The translations under genes were made by a program, and so were the position numbers. A stretch of DNA of 64,000 nt from Absidia repens (Eukaryota > Mucoromycota > Mucoromycetes > Mucorales > Cunninghamellaceae), in NCBI GenBank assembly GCA_002105175.1, contig MCGE01000040.1, positions 124,001 to 188,000 of the forward strand, read 5' to 3'. Positions 10,667 to 21,370 of this stretch are shown piece after piece; the first letter of the stretch is position 1, and every line of letters starts with the position of its first letter. The notes under the pieces were generated by a model. The model worked only from the letters and a program-made list of their open reading frames with translations. It ran no database searches and was not told where the DNA came from.

Positions 10667-11129
10667 TGTGGGCGCTCCCACATTTGACACTGAAATGGAT
10701 TTTAGATAAAAGACAAGAGTAAAAATAAGTGATACAATTGATATGGTTTTTTATTTAATTGATAAAATGTCAAGTCTTTTATAATAAAATGAAGATATTT
10801 GTGGCTGTGGATGGGAGCGTGATAACGGTGTATTTGAGACTACGGATAATTGAGGCTGTGTGCTATCTGATGTGTTGAATGACAAGTGTGAGAATAAGTG
10901 GGGAATTCAGGGGTAGAAAATAGAGTGAAGGGATAAGTCGGATATACAAATGATGATGGCATAGATGCTTTTGGTGTAAATATTGCTAAGCAGGAACCAG
11001 GAATACGACAGACACATTAAATCTATTTTTATTTTTGTACCTTGTTATATACTCCGCTTTATTCTCCCCTGAATAAAACATCATCTTCATCACATCCAAT
11101 CTCCGCTAAGACCTTGTCCCCTCATTACA
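10667..11129 (+). repeat. Probable 5' LTR of a Gypsy element, split by a solo LTR
   Basis: A region starting TGTGGGCGCTCCCACATTTG and ending CCCTCATTACA at 11129 directly precedes a gag-like ATG at 11149. The sequence TGGTGAGACTACC after its end could be a primer-binding site. It is interrupted at 10691-11010 by a solo LTR of another family. The left boundary is tentative because no partner LTR was identified. Confidence 0.35.
10691..11010 (-). repeat. Solo LTR, family A, with 5-bp target duplication
   Basis: In minus-strand sense this reads TGTCGTATTCCTGG ... ATCCATTTCA, so it has TG..CA ends. It is flanked on both sides by GACAC (10686-10690 and 11011-11015), a perfect 5-bp target-site duplication. 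A nearly identical 324-bp copy lies at 13834-14157. No internal retroelement sequence remains between the duplications, hence a solo LTR. Confidence 0.85.
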
Positions 11130-11148
11130 TGGTGAGACTACCATCATC

Positions 11149-12170
11149 ATGTCAGATAAATCAAAGATCCCCACTCCCTCTCCTCCAACCACTTCAATTG
11201 GTGTAAATCCCAATGTGGTCCAACACACTACTGAATTCACCAACTGGCTGCAACTGCAAACAGCCCAACAATTGCCTGTTTCCCCTTATTCTCCATCCAC
11301 AAGCTTGCGCGCCTGGTTCCGCTCATACGAAGCCATCACCAACAGCTACAGCGTCCCCACTCAACTTCTTATCCGTCCTTCCATTGATCTGCTCCCCCTT
11401 CAAATCAAGAAATTTAGACCCTATATTGAATGCTCACCAATCATTGTTTATACCGATCACTCCTCCTTATCTTGGCTCCTGGATACTAAAGAACATCACC
11501 AACCAAGGCTATGGCGATGGGCTCTGCTCCTCAAGCAATATGACATCAAGATTGTATATGTCAAAGGTTCCAACAATCATGCAGCTGATGCTCTTTCACG
11601 GCACCCTCTCCCTACCATCAATGCTCTCTCAATCTCATTCCAAACTCTGAACACAATCGATTGGCTTGCAGCCCAAGGCACCGATGTGGCAATAGGAAAG
11701 TTGATTAAAAATAACAAAAGAGCAGATAAGAACTACATGATCACTGACGGTATTCTCTACAAAATGTTACCCAGGCCATCCAACCCCAAAATCAACAATG
11801 TCCTTCTGGTTGTACCTTCTACTCTTCAACAACTCGTTATCCTACAACATCATGAAAGCCTCTGGGCTGGACACTATGGATACAACAAAACGGTCAAGAA
11901 AATCTATGGTTCAAAGTTATGGTGGCCAACAATATACAAAGACGTCAAATCATTTATCAGTAAATGTAACATCTGCCAACGAGCGAAATCACCAAAACAC
12001 CCCCTATCACTCAATACCGCGACACTACTGGCAACCATCCCTTCCACCGTGTGTCTCTTGATTTCTTCGGCCCCCTACCAACATCTGCTGTGGGAAATAA
12101 GTATATACTAGTCGTCGCTGATACTTTTACCCGTTACATTGAACTGTACCTGTCGTATCATGAATAAAAA
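11149..12170 (+). pseudogene. Ty3/Gypsy retroelement remnant: gag start fused to RNase H and integrase
   Basis: The frame starts with about 75 gag-like residues (MSDKSKIPTPSPP..FTNWLQLQ). It then passes directly into the end of a Gypsy RNase H domain (IVYTDHSSLSWLLDTKEH, VKGSNNHAADALSRHP) and the zinc-binding domain of integrase (HHESLWAGHYGYNKT ... CNICQRAK). Protease, reverse transcriptase and most of RNase H are missing, so there was a large internal deletion. After about 12035 the integrase core continues in another frame (SLDFFGPLP, YILVVADTFTRYIELYL) and stops at about 12170, so the catalytic core is also truncated. The element is not active. Confidence 0.85.
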
Positions 12171-12384
12171 TGTTCTGCCTGAATAATCAGCAGAGCGGCA
12201 TTTGAATAAATTCAGGTACCAATTACTCATTTATCCATTTCAAAACCAAACCAATGATCTCTACATAAGATATGAACATACAGTACACTTATCATGATTA
12301 TTTTATTTGTAATCATTATGATATGATTTATAATCCTTATAAGAAAACCAATGAAAAAAATTTCTTACTAGTTCCAATTGTATT

Positions 12385-12798
12385 TGTAATATTTGATAAA
12401 ATAATAAGAAGACGTTATAAGAAATAAGTGATATAACAGATATGGTTTTTATTGAATAAAATGACAGTGGGTTTTTATAGTAAAAGTATGGGAAGCGGAT
12501 GTTGGAATAATAAATTTTTATGATGATAGATGATTGTAGATGATAATGGATTATTGGTAGAGTTCGAGACGAGGGAATAAGATAGTGTATTATGGAATAG
12601 ATGGATGATTAATCATTGATATTGATTGTAGACCAAGTGAAACATAGCCAGTATAAGGGATCAAGGTTAAAATAGACACTATTTTGACTTTCAACCAGTA
12701 TAAGGATATGCCTGAGAGTGACAAGGTGCAGTTGTTGGGTCATAACGGATAACCGCGTAAATGATATGTGTGGATGATGACAAATGACAAATACGACA
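12385..12798 (-). repeat. LTR, family B-related, minus orientation
   Basis: In minus-strand sense it begins TGTCGTATTTGTCATTTGTC and ends CAAATATTACA. It includes TTTTATAGT..CCCACTGTCATTTTATTCAATAAAAACCATATCTGTTATATCACTT, the polyadenylation-region block shared by these LTRs. It is an inverted copy of 14783-15137. No matching target duplication was found at its edges. Confidence 0.7.
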
Positions 12799-12882
12799 AT
12801 TTAGACTTTTTTTTATTAGTACTGAAATTAGACTTTGTAGAATGTTATGTGACGGTCCACATGAAATGTAGGACATCAATCA

Positions 12883-13524
12883 TTACATTAGTAATCCAAG
12901 CAGGATAGGAGGGATTCTATTTCTAGTGAAGTTGTGGAGCAGGCTTGGGGTGTGAGAGGAAGGCGGTAACCCTGTGTGATCACGTTCTGCAGCCATGATG
13001 ATATCGTAAAGGAGAGATGATAAGACCAAGAAGAAGCAAAAAGGGAGAGGCGACCGCCGACCTTGTTCACGTTCTGGGTTTCGATGAGCGTGGTTGAAAA
13101 CCCGAAGATGTTGACGGCTGAGGTGCTCTTTGACCTCGCGTAAAATCCGAGCTCTTGTATTGGTCCGTTGGTGGGGTATGGTGGGACGAATTACCTGCGG
13201 TGGAACCATGTGCTGCTCGGTGAGGCTTCTTGGTGGAGTGGTGTTGGCGAGGGCGAGATCTTGCTGTAACTTGGTGTACACTCTTTGCCAGGTTGATGTG
13301 GTCCACAAACGATTTGGGGTCGACCAAGAGGTTTGATGAGCCCGACAAGGAGGGTGGTTTAGTGATAGCATTGGCGGATTTGTAGAGGTTGGTGGTCCGT
13401 ACTTCGTTGACATGGGATGCCAAGTCCGACAATAATTCGTGTATCGCAATTGCGAAATCGAGAGATCGGTTGAAGTTTGTTTCCGGGTCCTCATGTAACG
13501 GCTGTTTGATCAGCTGGTAGATGT
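12883..13524 (-). pseudogene. Retroelement-like ORF fragment (gag-like?), truncated
   Basis: The minus frame reads from the edge of the neighbouring LTR (KYDNIYQLIKQPLHEDPETNF) through LDFAIAIHELLSDLASHV and DPKSFVDHINLAKSVHQV into a basic Ser/Arg-rich tail (GFQPRSSKPRT) and a stop at about 13067; sequence beyond it looks like the same body in other frames. The composition and the setting between LTRs suggest the capsid-like ORF of a retroelement. No zinc knuckle, protease or polymerase motif is visible and the family is not recognised. Confidence 0.4.
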
Positions 13525-13761
13525 TGTCGTATTTGTCATCCTCTATATTTACATTATAAATCAATCTATCAAATATAGCAAATGTCACAATCAGATCAGG
13601 CACTAACTGTCATATTCAATCATCTAATCACAGTCCAATGATTTATTCCCTCATCTCTATCTTATCCAATAATACATTAGTAGTAGAAGTTTATTATTCT
13701 AACATCATTTTACTGAAATAAAAATATAACTTTGTCTCTATTCTCTACTACAAACATTACA
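13525..13761 (+). repeat. LTR, family C, internally shortened
   Basis: It starts TGTCGTATTTGTCATCCTC and ends CAAACATTACA. It lacks about 80 bp present in the longer copies at 20683-21001 and 28839-29155 (the CGATCTGACA..CCGCTTCCCC part). It lies 47 bp upstream of a gag ATG at 13809, so it is probably the 5' LTR of that element. Confidence 0.75.
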
Positions 13762-13808
13762 TTTTTTTAAGTGAATTCTTATAAATTATTTTTATTACTT
13801 CTATCAAC

Positions 13809-14782
13809 ATGCCTCCCAACACTCGTTCCTCCGTGAAATGGATGTGAGATAATAAAAAGACAAGAGTAAAATAAGTGATACAATTGATATGGTTTTTTAT
13901 TTAATTGATAAAATGTCAAGTCTTTTTATAATAAAATGAAGATATTTGTGGCTGTGGATGGGAGCATGATAACGGTGTATTTGAGACTACGGATAATTGA
14001 GGCTGTGTGCTATCTGATGTGTTGAATGACAAGTGTGAGAATAAGTGGGGAATTCAGGGGTAAAAAATAGAGTGAAGAGATAAGTCGGATATACAAATGA
14101 TGATGGCATAGATGCTTTTGATGTAAATATTGCTAAGCAGGAACCAGGAATACGACACTCCGCTGCCCCCGGTCTCTCTGCTTCAAAGCATGCTCCTCAA
14201 CCTTCTCTTCAAGAGTTATTGGAACAACATGTGCAAGATTCCCAGGAAAAAACGAACTTCTATGTGCTCATGGCCGCCAGCAACCCCACTGATCTCTGCC
14301 TTGGAAGATGCCAAAACCGCCCTTGACGATCTTGCATCTCGAATTGCTTTGATCCGGCGTACCTTGGAACAGCAATCACCTCCGGCGATTGTCTCTGCTT
14401 CCTCCTCTTCTGATGTCGCACCTGGCTCTTTTCGTTTCATAAACGAGATCCCGATTTTTCAGGTCGAAGGTCAAACCATGATTAATGGTGATCTCCCTAC
14501 ATTTAAAACGGTCGATCAGTTTATAAGAAAATTCCAGAAGACTATGGAGATTGGTGCAGTCGATCTCGACAAGAATTGGTCCCGTTACCTTAATTACGCA
14601 ATGTCTGGTGAAGATGTCGATGTTTGGTTTGCTACGAAGATGCAGCACTTACATATCTCGTGGGCTCAAGCCAAGAAGATCCTCGTAGAGAAGTTTTCTG
14701 TAAAGGATAACGTTTCCTTGGCTCTCATGATCATTCTCTCACTCAAAATGTTAAAAAATGAAAGCCTGGCAAAATTTGGACT
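13809..14782 (+). pseudogene. Ty3/Gypsy gag fragment, split by a solo LTR and truncated
   Basis: A gag ORF starts at ATG 13809 (MPPNTRSS), is interrupted by a solo LTR at 13834-14157, and resumes as SAAPGLSASKHAPQPSLQELLEQHVQ. A frameshift near 14285 moves it into the frame reading SALEDAKTALDDLASRIALIRR and TFKTVDQFIRKFQKTMEIG .. LDKNWSRYLNYAMSGEDVDVWF .. WAQAKKILVEKF, which is a typical Gypsy capsid pattern. It ends abruptly at 14782 where an LTR begins. Removing the LTR and one copy of CTCCG rejoins the first two pieces in frame. Confidence 0.8.
13834..14157 (-). repeat. Solo LTR, family A, inserted in gag
   Basis: Same family as 10691-11010 (TGTCGTATTCCTGG ... ATCCATTTCA in minus sense). 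It is flanked by a perfect 5-bp duplication CTCCG (13829-13833 and 14158-14162). The insertion splits the gag reading frame of another element, which gives the order of events: gag element first, family A LTR second. Confidence 0.9.
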
Positions 14783-15137
14783 TGTCGTACTGTATTTGTC
14801 ATTTGTCATCATCCACACATATCAGGTACGCGGTTATCCATCACGACCCAATAATTGTACCTTGTCACTCTCCAGCATAACTTAACACTGGCTATGTTTT
14901 ACTTGGTCTACAATCAATATCAAAGATTAATCATCCATAATACACTATTTTATTCCCTCATCTCGAACTCTACCAATAATCCAATATCATCTACAATCAT
15001 CTATCATCATAGAAATTTATTATTCCAACATCCGCTTCCCTTACCTTTTACTATAAATACCCACTGTCATTTTATTCAATAAAAACCATATCTATTATAT
15101 CACTTACTTGATTGACTTTATCTTACAAATTATTACA
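14783..15137 (+). repeat. LTR, family B-related, plus orientation
   Basis: It starts TGTCGTACTGTATTTGTCATTTG and ends CAAATTATTACA, and is an inverted copy of 12385-12798. The flanks (GGACT and ATTAC) do not match. It abuts truncated gag on the left and truncated reverse transcriptase on the right, so it marks a deletion or recombination junction rather than a clean insertion. Confidence 0.7.
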
Positions 15138-15154
15138 ATTACTCCCGGAAACTT

Positions 15155-17939
15155 TTCATTATAATTACCGGTCTTCGGTACGGCCAGTTTTGTACGTTGG
15201 TAACTTTGCGTGTATCTAGGGATAAACCTTTTTCTGGTGCGCAAAAACCTAGGAAATGTACGGTGCGCTGAGTAAAGTGTCATTTATCGGGATTTAAAAT
15301 CAAACTAACCTCAGTCAATTTATGAATGACATACTGTATTTAACATGTTCAGCATGTCGATCCATATCCTGGGAATATACTACAATGTCATCTATAAATG
15401 AAGTAGCAAATCCATATGTTCTACTGTAATATCAATGCGGTGACCCTTTGAAATTTAGATGATAATGGCTTGAGTCCGAATGGGCATCCCTGGAACATAT
15501 ATTGTATTCCTCTATGCGTGAACGTTGGCTTCTATTGATCCCGCGGTTCAATCTTAAATCGATGGAAAACAGTTTTCAAATTCAAAGTTGAAAAAACCTT
15601 CGCATTATTTTAATTTTCCGAAAATATCCCTGATTAAAGGTAAAGGATATTTATCATCCGGTGACAGATTATTAATGTGACGTGGATCCAGGCATGGTGT
15701 TTTGCGACTTTTCTTGCCATCAGCATCTTTTTTTTCGGTGCCAGTGTCAATGGACTGTTCCATTGATTATTCACAGATGCTTTAATAATCGTTCCTTCTT
15801 CTAGCCAATTACTTACGGCTTCATCTACTAATGACATGAGCTTATCTGGTAAGGGATATTGTCTTCTGTAACATGTTTGTCCTTCAGGGGTGTTCAATGA
15901 TACTACACTTTCTGGTATCGTACAGAATGATTTTTTATCAATGGCCTGATTTAAATCGATGCTCTGCTGAATTTTAGAAAAAAAATAATTTTTGATCTAA
16001 TTCAGTTCCCGCCGGAGATTCATCTGGTTTGGGTATGTCTGACTCTAAGCTATCATCAAATGTAAAATGATTTCTATCATTAAATGATACAGCTAATCCT
16101 GTTATAAACATTCCTAATTTTCCAAACAAATCAGTGCCTATAACACATTGATATTCATTGCTCTCATTATCCGCATACTGCATAGCTTCAAATCTATGTT
16201 TATGTTCTTTGCCATTATATTGGATATTCAACACTTCTGTGTAACCTATTCTTTTTAGTTGTGGAGTCGATGCTAGAGTTATAAGACCTTCAGCCTTTTG
16301 TACAACAAAATTTTTATTAACCAAAAAACTGTGACTAATACTACTGAAATTTGAACCAGTATCTGCCAAGGCATATAGGCAATTGTTTTCTATAATAATA
16401 GGAACAATAAATGAGTCATCGTCTAGTTTTGCCTCTTCAGCATTTCTTTTAGTCATCTTACATTGCATGTTGTCTTTCCTGTCAATCTCCATGGCATTCC
16501 AGTCTACTGAGCCATCTAGCGCAACTAAGTCTTGTACGACTTCTTCACGGAGTTCTCTTTCCACTTCTTCCTTGATTCTAGCTCTATATGCCAGTCTGCC
16601 TTCGCTGGTCGAGCATTCCTGATCGGAAGGGCTTTCTTCTTCATGGCTTGGTTCTTTTCCCTTGCGTTTTGCCATACGCATCTTGAAGTCCTTGTTGTGT
16701 TGGTTGCGGTGATCCACGTATTCTTGGCACTTGTGTCCAGGTGCCCACTTGCTTTTACAATGGAAGCATAGACTTTCCCTGCGACATCTTTGCTTTTCTT
16801 CGGACTCACCGGAGTAATCCCTCTTCTTGAATGTTTGGTTCTTGTCTTGTCTGCGTGGTGCAGGTCGAATTCGTCCTCCAGCTTCATGACCGTTGCCATT
16901 GGTGTGGCCAAAATGTCTTCTTTGGCTGTTTCGACGGCCAGCATCACGAGATCCCTCAGCTGGGTATCCCCTACCATTCATCTTGGTTTGCGTGGCGTAC
17001 CTACTGTTCATCAGGCCGCCATATCCTAGGACACCTTGTTTGCCCACACATAGAATGGGAGCCACTTCTGCCAAGAATGCCACATTCATCGGTGGTCTTA
17101 CTTCGCTTCCAGTACTAGCGTTGGACAGTCGGATCTTATCCGAAAAATCACCATAACAGTCATCCATGATTTGTAACAAAATGTTGCCATACGTCACTGA
17201 ATCGGGTACCACAGCGTCACGCATCCGCATTCTGAAACGATCGATGAAATCAACCGGTTCTTCGCCTGTACGGGGTGTCATACTCATCAGTTGCTGGAGA
17301 TACACCGCTTCCATGCGTTCATCTTTGTATTTCTTGATCACCATCTGCTTGGCTTCTGACCACGAAAATTTCTTACCCATGATACTTTGCTGGTACCAAG
17401 TGGTCTTGTCGTTTGAGTGCATAACAGCATTGATAAGACAAGCTTCCCAATGCTTTTCCAAATCAAGCCCATTCTGATTCACTACAATCATTTCGAAGGT
17501 AGTCAAGAATCGGTCGATATTCTCATGCACAATATTGCCCTCTTGTACAGTACGTCCACATCTCCAGGGAGCTGCAACAAGGGGATGTTTCTGGGGATCA
17601 CAACCTTTTCATCCTGGTTTTTCTTTCCCGTCTGTTCCCTTTCTTCCTTCATTTCTTTTAATTGCTCACGCAACTTCAGGGTCTTGGCATGCAACTCGTT
17701 ATAACGTTTCTGTTCGCCTTCATTGTTCATGGCATCGTTCATTTCAACCAATGTACGTGCATACGTCTTTCTGGTTGCTGCAATGCTTTTATCCAGCAAA
17801 GACAACAAAACTCTTCAGACACATCATCTAGTTTCAATTCACCAGTGGTCAAACTGCCCTGGTCGCACTCCATTTCATCATAAGGAGTGACAGCTTCTAC
17901 TTCTTGAGCTGATTTCTTGTTTTGAATAGTATAAACCAT
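15155..17939 (-). pseudogene. Ty3/Gypsy retroelement, gag-protease-RT, frameshifted and 3'-truncated
   Basis: Reading on the minus strand from 17939: a gag N-terminus in two frames (MVYTIQNKKSAQEVEAVTPYD; then a coiled coil LKLREQLKEMKEEREQTGKK). Next is a 518-residue frame with capsid (LEKHWEACLINAVM, FSWSEAKQMVIKKYKDERMEAVYLQ), a zinc knuckle CFHCKSKWAPGHKC, and an aspartic protease with ALADTGSNFSSIS. Reverse transcriptase follows in broken frames: TPEGQTCYRRQYPLPDKL near 15880, the YxDD-type FIDDIVVYSQDMDRHAEHV near 15390, and HFTQRTVHFLGFCAPEKGL near 15260. Sequence stops at the LTR edge near 15137, so RNase H and integrase are missing. Its probable 5' LTR is 17963-18226. Confidence 0.9.
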
Positions 17940-17962
17940 AATAAAATATTCGTTTAAAAAAA

Positions 17963-18226
17963 TGTTAAGTGGGGTAGGATTTGTAGTAATAAAAATAACG
18001 AGATTTCGATATGGTTTTATTTTGTGCTGACCATCCCGTTATTTATAAGAAAAGCGGTGTTTGTATTGAGTAACGTGAAACTAGTGCTTATCATCCAGAT
18101 GCCCCATTTAGATGCTTGCTACGGATGTTCAGGAATTATTATGACTAATTATTCCCATGGTCGTTCCTTAATCCGGCTTTTATTATTCTGTTCATACTCA
18201 GATGGGTAGGTGTATTATTTCTGACA
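17963..18226 (-). repeat. LTR, family D, probable 5' LTR of the minus-strand Gypsy element
   Basis: In minus sense it runs TGTCAGAAATAATACACCTACCC ... CCCCACTTAACA (264 bp, TG..CA). It sits 23 bp upstream of the gag start. A second copy lies at 23997-24258. It contains AAATAACGGGATGGTCAGCACAAAATAAAACCATATCG, the region likely to hold the polyadenylation signal. Confidence 0.8.
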
Positions 18227-18399
18227 CCACAGCCTCTTCATTTAATTTTTATTTGCATTTCCCTGATTTTTTGCCATAAAAAGAAAAAAAGGCTGGATAA
18301 TTCAAACTCCGCAATTTCCTTTTTTTTTTTGGTCCCCATTTTTTTTTCCCTCTCTTTTCCATTCTTTTTTTTATTTTTTTCCTTCATGATAGTCTGAAT

Positions 18400-18630
18400 G
18401 ATATGATGGCAAGGCTCATTGGGGTATTGGTGATCTAGGATTAGTGTTAGAACTTGAATTAGGGGCGTTTTCAAAACCGCAAAACAAACATCATGGGGAA
18501 ACCCTTTCATTTTGGATGTAGGATTTAGAAACGTCAGTAAATTAGCATCATGGAATCGTCCTTAGTTTAGTAATAGTTTGTCATCGTTTGTATCTACCTC
18601 TGAATAAATATGTCCTTTTTACTATAATTA
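18400..18630 (+). repeat. SINE-like dispersed repeat, copy 2
   Basis: It contains GGATTAGTGTTAGAACTTGAATTAGGGGC, the core CATGGGGAAACCCTTTCATTTTGGATGTAGGAT, ATCATGGAATCGTCCTTAGTTTAGTAATAGTTTGTCAT, and CTCTGAATAAATATGTC at its 3' end. The order and spacing match the other five copies. The rest of 18227-18849 holds T/A runs and no gene. Confidence 0.65.
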
Positions 18631-18849
18631 GTTTCTCTGTTGTAGGTTTACGTGAGATTCTGTCAGGAATTGACTAGGCAAGACAGAGATTAGGTTATAC
18701 TTCACAAGACAGGGGCAGAATAGAAGACCTTACTAGATATAGTATAGATCAAGCAGAAATAAAGATGTCGATGTATGAAATCGATCTAGAAATCAAGACG
18801 AAGACGGAGAAAGAGTTGTTTATGAATTGGGCAGGGGGAATGAGGAATG

Positions 18850-19130
18850 TGTCATATTTGTCATCTGTCACTAATCATTTCCCACTCTATCACACTTGTC
18901 ATTCCTATACAGGTATAAGACACAGCCTCGAGTATCCACTACTTAGGCATATGTATTTATATCTACAGATAACCAACTTCCCATAGCCTCAAATTACCAT
19001 TCTTCGACCATATCCACAGCCTTCTTTTTCCCATTTTATTATAAAAACCCTTTCTCATTTTATTCAATAAAAACCATATCTGTTATATCACTTATTTTTT
19101 ATAACGTCTTCTATTTTATCAAATATTACA
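18850..19130 (+). repeat. LTR, family B
   Basis: It starts TGTCATATTTGTCATCTGTCAC and ends TATTTTATCAAATATTACA (281 bp), about 95% like 28445-28741 by eye. No matching target duplication (GAATG left, TTTTC right). Its right edge cuts off the C-terminal end of the transposase remnant next to it. Confidence 0.75.
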
Positions 19131-19149
19131 TTTTCAGCAGTTAATTTTA

Positions 19150-20640
19150 TCAAAAAATCACTAACATGTGGGCACTTGTGAAAGCCAGTGTATGTTTGGA
19201 CGGAGCGCTTCTTGAATTACACAGAGCTGTCCACGGAAATCCTCTTGCTTCGTCAAACAATGCATCGTACAGCATTCCACATTATCATTGTCATCGTTTT
19301 CTTTGTTGAGGCAATCCAATCGCCAGATTTTTCCTTCACGCCCAGGACTGTTGTCTTCATCATGCCACAATCCTCTTTCTTGCAAAGTCTTTTTGACGCC
19401 CTTGAAGTACTTTTTTTTTAATTTTCCATTTGCCGACCTTTTTTCCTCGATTTCGTAAAAGGTTTGCTTGTGCTTGCGGCCATTCTTGGGGAAGAAGGTA
19501 TTCCTGAAAATGTACAGTGTAGTCTTTTGGACGAGGTGACGATTCAAGGTCATTCTATTTGCAACCAAGGCATCAGAAGCATAAGCTTTATGGTTTGAGG
19601 ATTGATCGAATAAGAAAACACCCATGCAGCCAGGATGTAATGCTTTGAATATATGTATGGCATCTTCTTTCAACTGTTGAACCATATCTTCATGATCCCA
19701 ATATCCCTGACGACCTTTACCAGCTTCAAAATATTTCCGAATTGAGCGGCCTTCATAACGCATTGTTCCATGGCAAGGGCATTGGAATTCGCTAACCATG
19801 ATGGATTTTCCTTGCCCTTTTGGTTCAATTTGTGTTTCGTCGCCCAGGAACCAGTCACTTCCTTTACCATCATTTGCATAGAATGTTGATTCATCGTGGG
19901 TCACCATCATCGTCATACATGACCATATGGGCCTTGTACACCATCATTTCTTTTGCCCACTTTTCACGGTACTCAATGACATCGGCGCGTTCGTGTCCGT
20001 CATAGTAAATACCTTTTTTGTTTTGGCGGTAATTAAAGCCCCATTCATTTAAATATCTCTTTATCGTTGCTGTCGATATTTTTTCACACGTCAAATTTTG
20101 CTGTAATTTTTCTTGTAAGAAGCTAAGTTCCCTTTCCGATGGTTTTTTTTGTTGTAGCCATTCCAAGCACAGCTTTTTTGCATCTGGATTTCGAAGGCAT
20201 GACCTTGGGATGCTTGCCTTGCATAGATGGATGTATCATACCATTTGCCCAGAATTCTTCTGCCCAAGACCGAATGGAATTGCTGCCTTCATTGTTTGTG
20301 TATCAGCTTTGCCGTTTCGTTTGATGCTGCCATTTTTTTTTTACCGCATGTAACCATGGTGGAGATGTAAAACTGCACAGAAACGTACCGCATGTACTGT
20401 ACATACTGGGCTTGGCTGGCAGGTTGTTTAGACAGTTTAAAGTCAGAAATATCATTTTTCAAAGCAATCAACAAGTCTTTCAGATCCAACGATACCGAGT
20501 CATTTGTACCGCCTTCTGTCGGTTCGTCGTCTTCATTATTAATGGCTGAGTTCCTGACAGAGGCAGATGACACCGGGGGAAGTAGGAATTAATTTTTTTT
20601 TAATTTTTCATTGTTTGCGCCAGTTTTTCTTGTTCTATAC
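19150..20640 (-). pseudogene. DDE transposase remnant, copy 1 (Tc1/mariner-like RNase H fold)
   Basis: On the minus strand, three frames hold parts of one protein. An acidic N-terminus lies at 20573-20289 and a helix-turn-helix part at about 20290-19891 (WAEEFWANGMIHPSMQGKHPK, TATIKRYLNEWGFNYRQNKKG, YYDGHERADVIEYREKW). The catalytic domain at 19916-19161 carries THDESTFYANDG (first Asp), SIMVSEFQCPCHGTMR, and VFLFDQSSNHKAY (second Asp). The catalytic Glu segment (NWIERYW in copy 2) is missing because the gene ends at the LTR border near 19130. Two frameshifts and a truncation make it inactive. Similar transposases are common in fungal genomes; the exact superfamily was not settled. Confidence 0.8.
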
Positions 20641-20682
20641 GTCTCCTATACTTCGTCGTCGGAGAGTCCATGGTATACTTGG

Positions 20683-21001
20683 TGTCGTAGTTGTCATCCT
20701 CTATATTTCAATTATAAATCAATCTATCGAATATAGCAAATGTCAGACTCAGATCAGGCACTAACTGTCATATTCAATCCCGATCTGTCAGTACACCAAT
20801 AATCATTCAATCATCTAATCACAGTCCAATGATTTGTTCCCTCATCTCTATCTTATCCAATAATACAGTAGTAGTAGAAATTTATTATTCCAACAACCGC
20901 TTCCCCGATTTTATTATAAAAGCCTTCCATCATTTTACTAAAATAAAAATATAACTTTGTCTCACTTATTTGACTTTGACTCTACTACACCAACTATTAC
21001 A
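20683..21001 (+). repeat. LTR, family C
   Basis: It starts TGTCGTAGTTGTCATCCTC and ends ACCAACTATTACA (319 bp). It is highly similar to 28839-29155 and to the shortened 13525-13761. No target duplication was found (CTTGG left, ACGGT right). Confidence 0.75.
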
Positions 21002-21256
21002 ACGGTCTTTTAAAATTGTTGCAATTTTTTTAGTCCCCCCTACTGTACAGTGGTGATATTTTATTAAGAGTTAGGCAGCTATGACGCCTCACATTAAAGG
21101 ACTCCGAACAGTATCCAATTCCTTACCAATAGGAGTTCTGAAAAAAAACCAAATTAAAATCAGGTCCTGTGGTAACTACCAAGAGCGTTACTTGCTACTA
21201 CGTCACTGGCTAGACAAAAGAAAAGTGTATGCATGAGTGCGCAGACTATTTTAATT

Positions 21257-21352
21257 ACGGGATTGCTCAAAGTCAGAATCTTCTGAAAAAATCTCAAGTT
21301 GCAACAAGCTGTTTAGAATAGGGTGAATTAGTGTAGTATAGTGTTAGTATTT
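21257..21352 (+). repeat. Fragment related to the 59.8-kb TIR element
   Basis: The words GGGATTGCTCAAAGTCAGAATCTTCTGAAAAAATCTCA resemble the end of the inverted repeat at 59797. AGCTGTTTAGAATAGGGTGAATTAGTGTAGTATAGTGTTAGTA matches the interior of that element at about 60076-60126. The two blocks are contiguous here, so it looks like an internally deleted relic. The right side is cut by the Merlin-like arm. Confidence 0.5.
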
Positions 21353-21370
21353 TATGATATTTTTTATTGT

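Noticed and set aside
12885..13494. Alternative minus frame of about 200 codons over the gag-like ORF
   Set aside because: It is a shadow frame: Thr/Pro/His-rich, with no motif, overlapping the more protein-like frame.
16383..17883. Numerous plus-strand frames across the minus-strand Gypsy element
   Set aside because: All are antisense shadows of the gag-protease frame, with no start context or domain.
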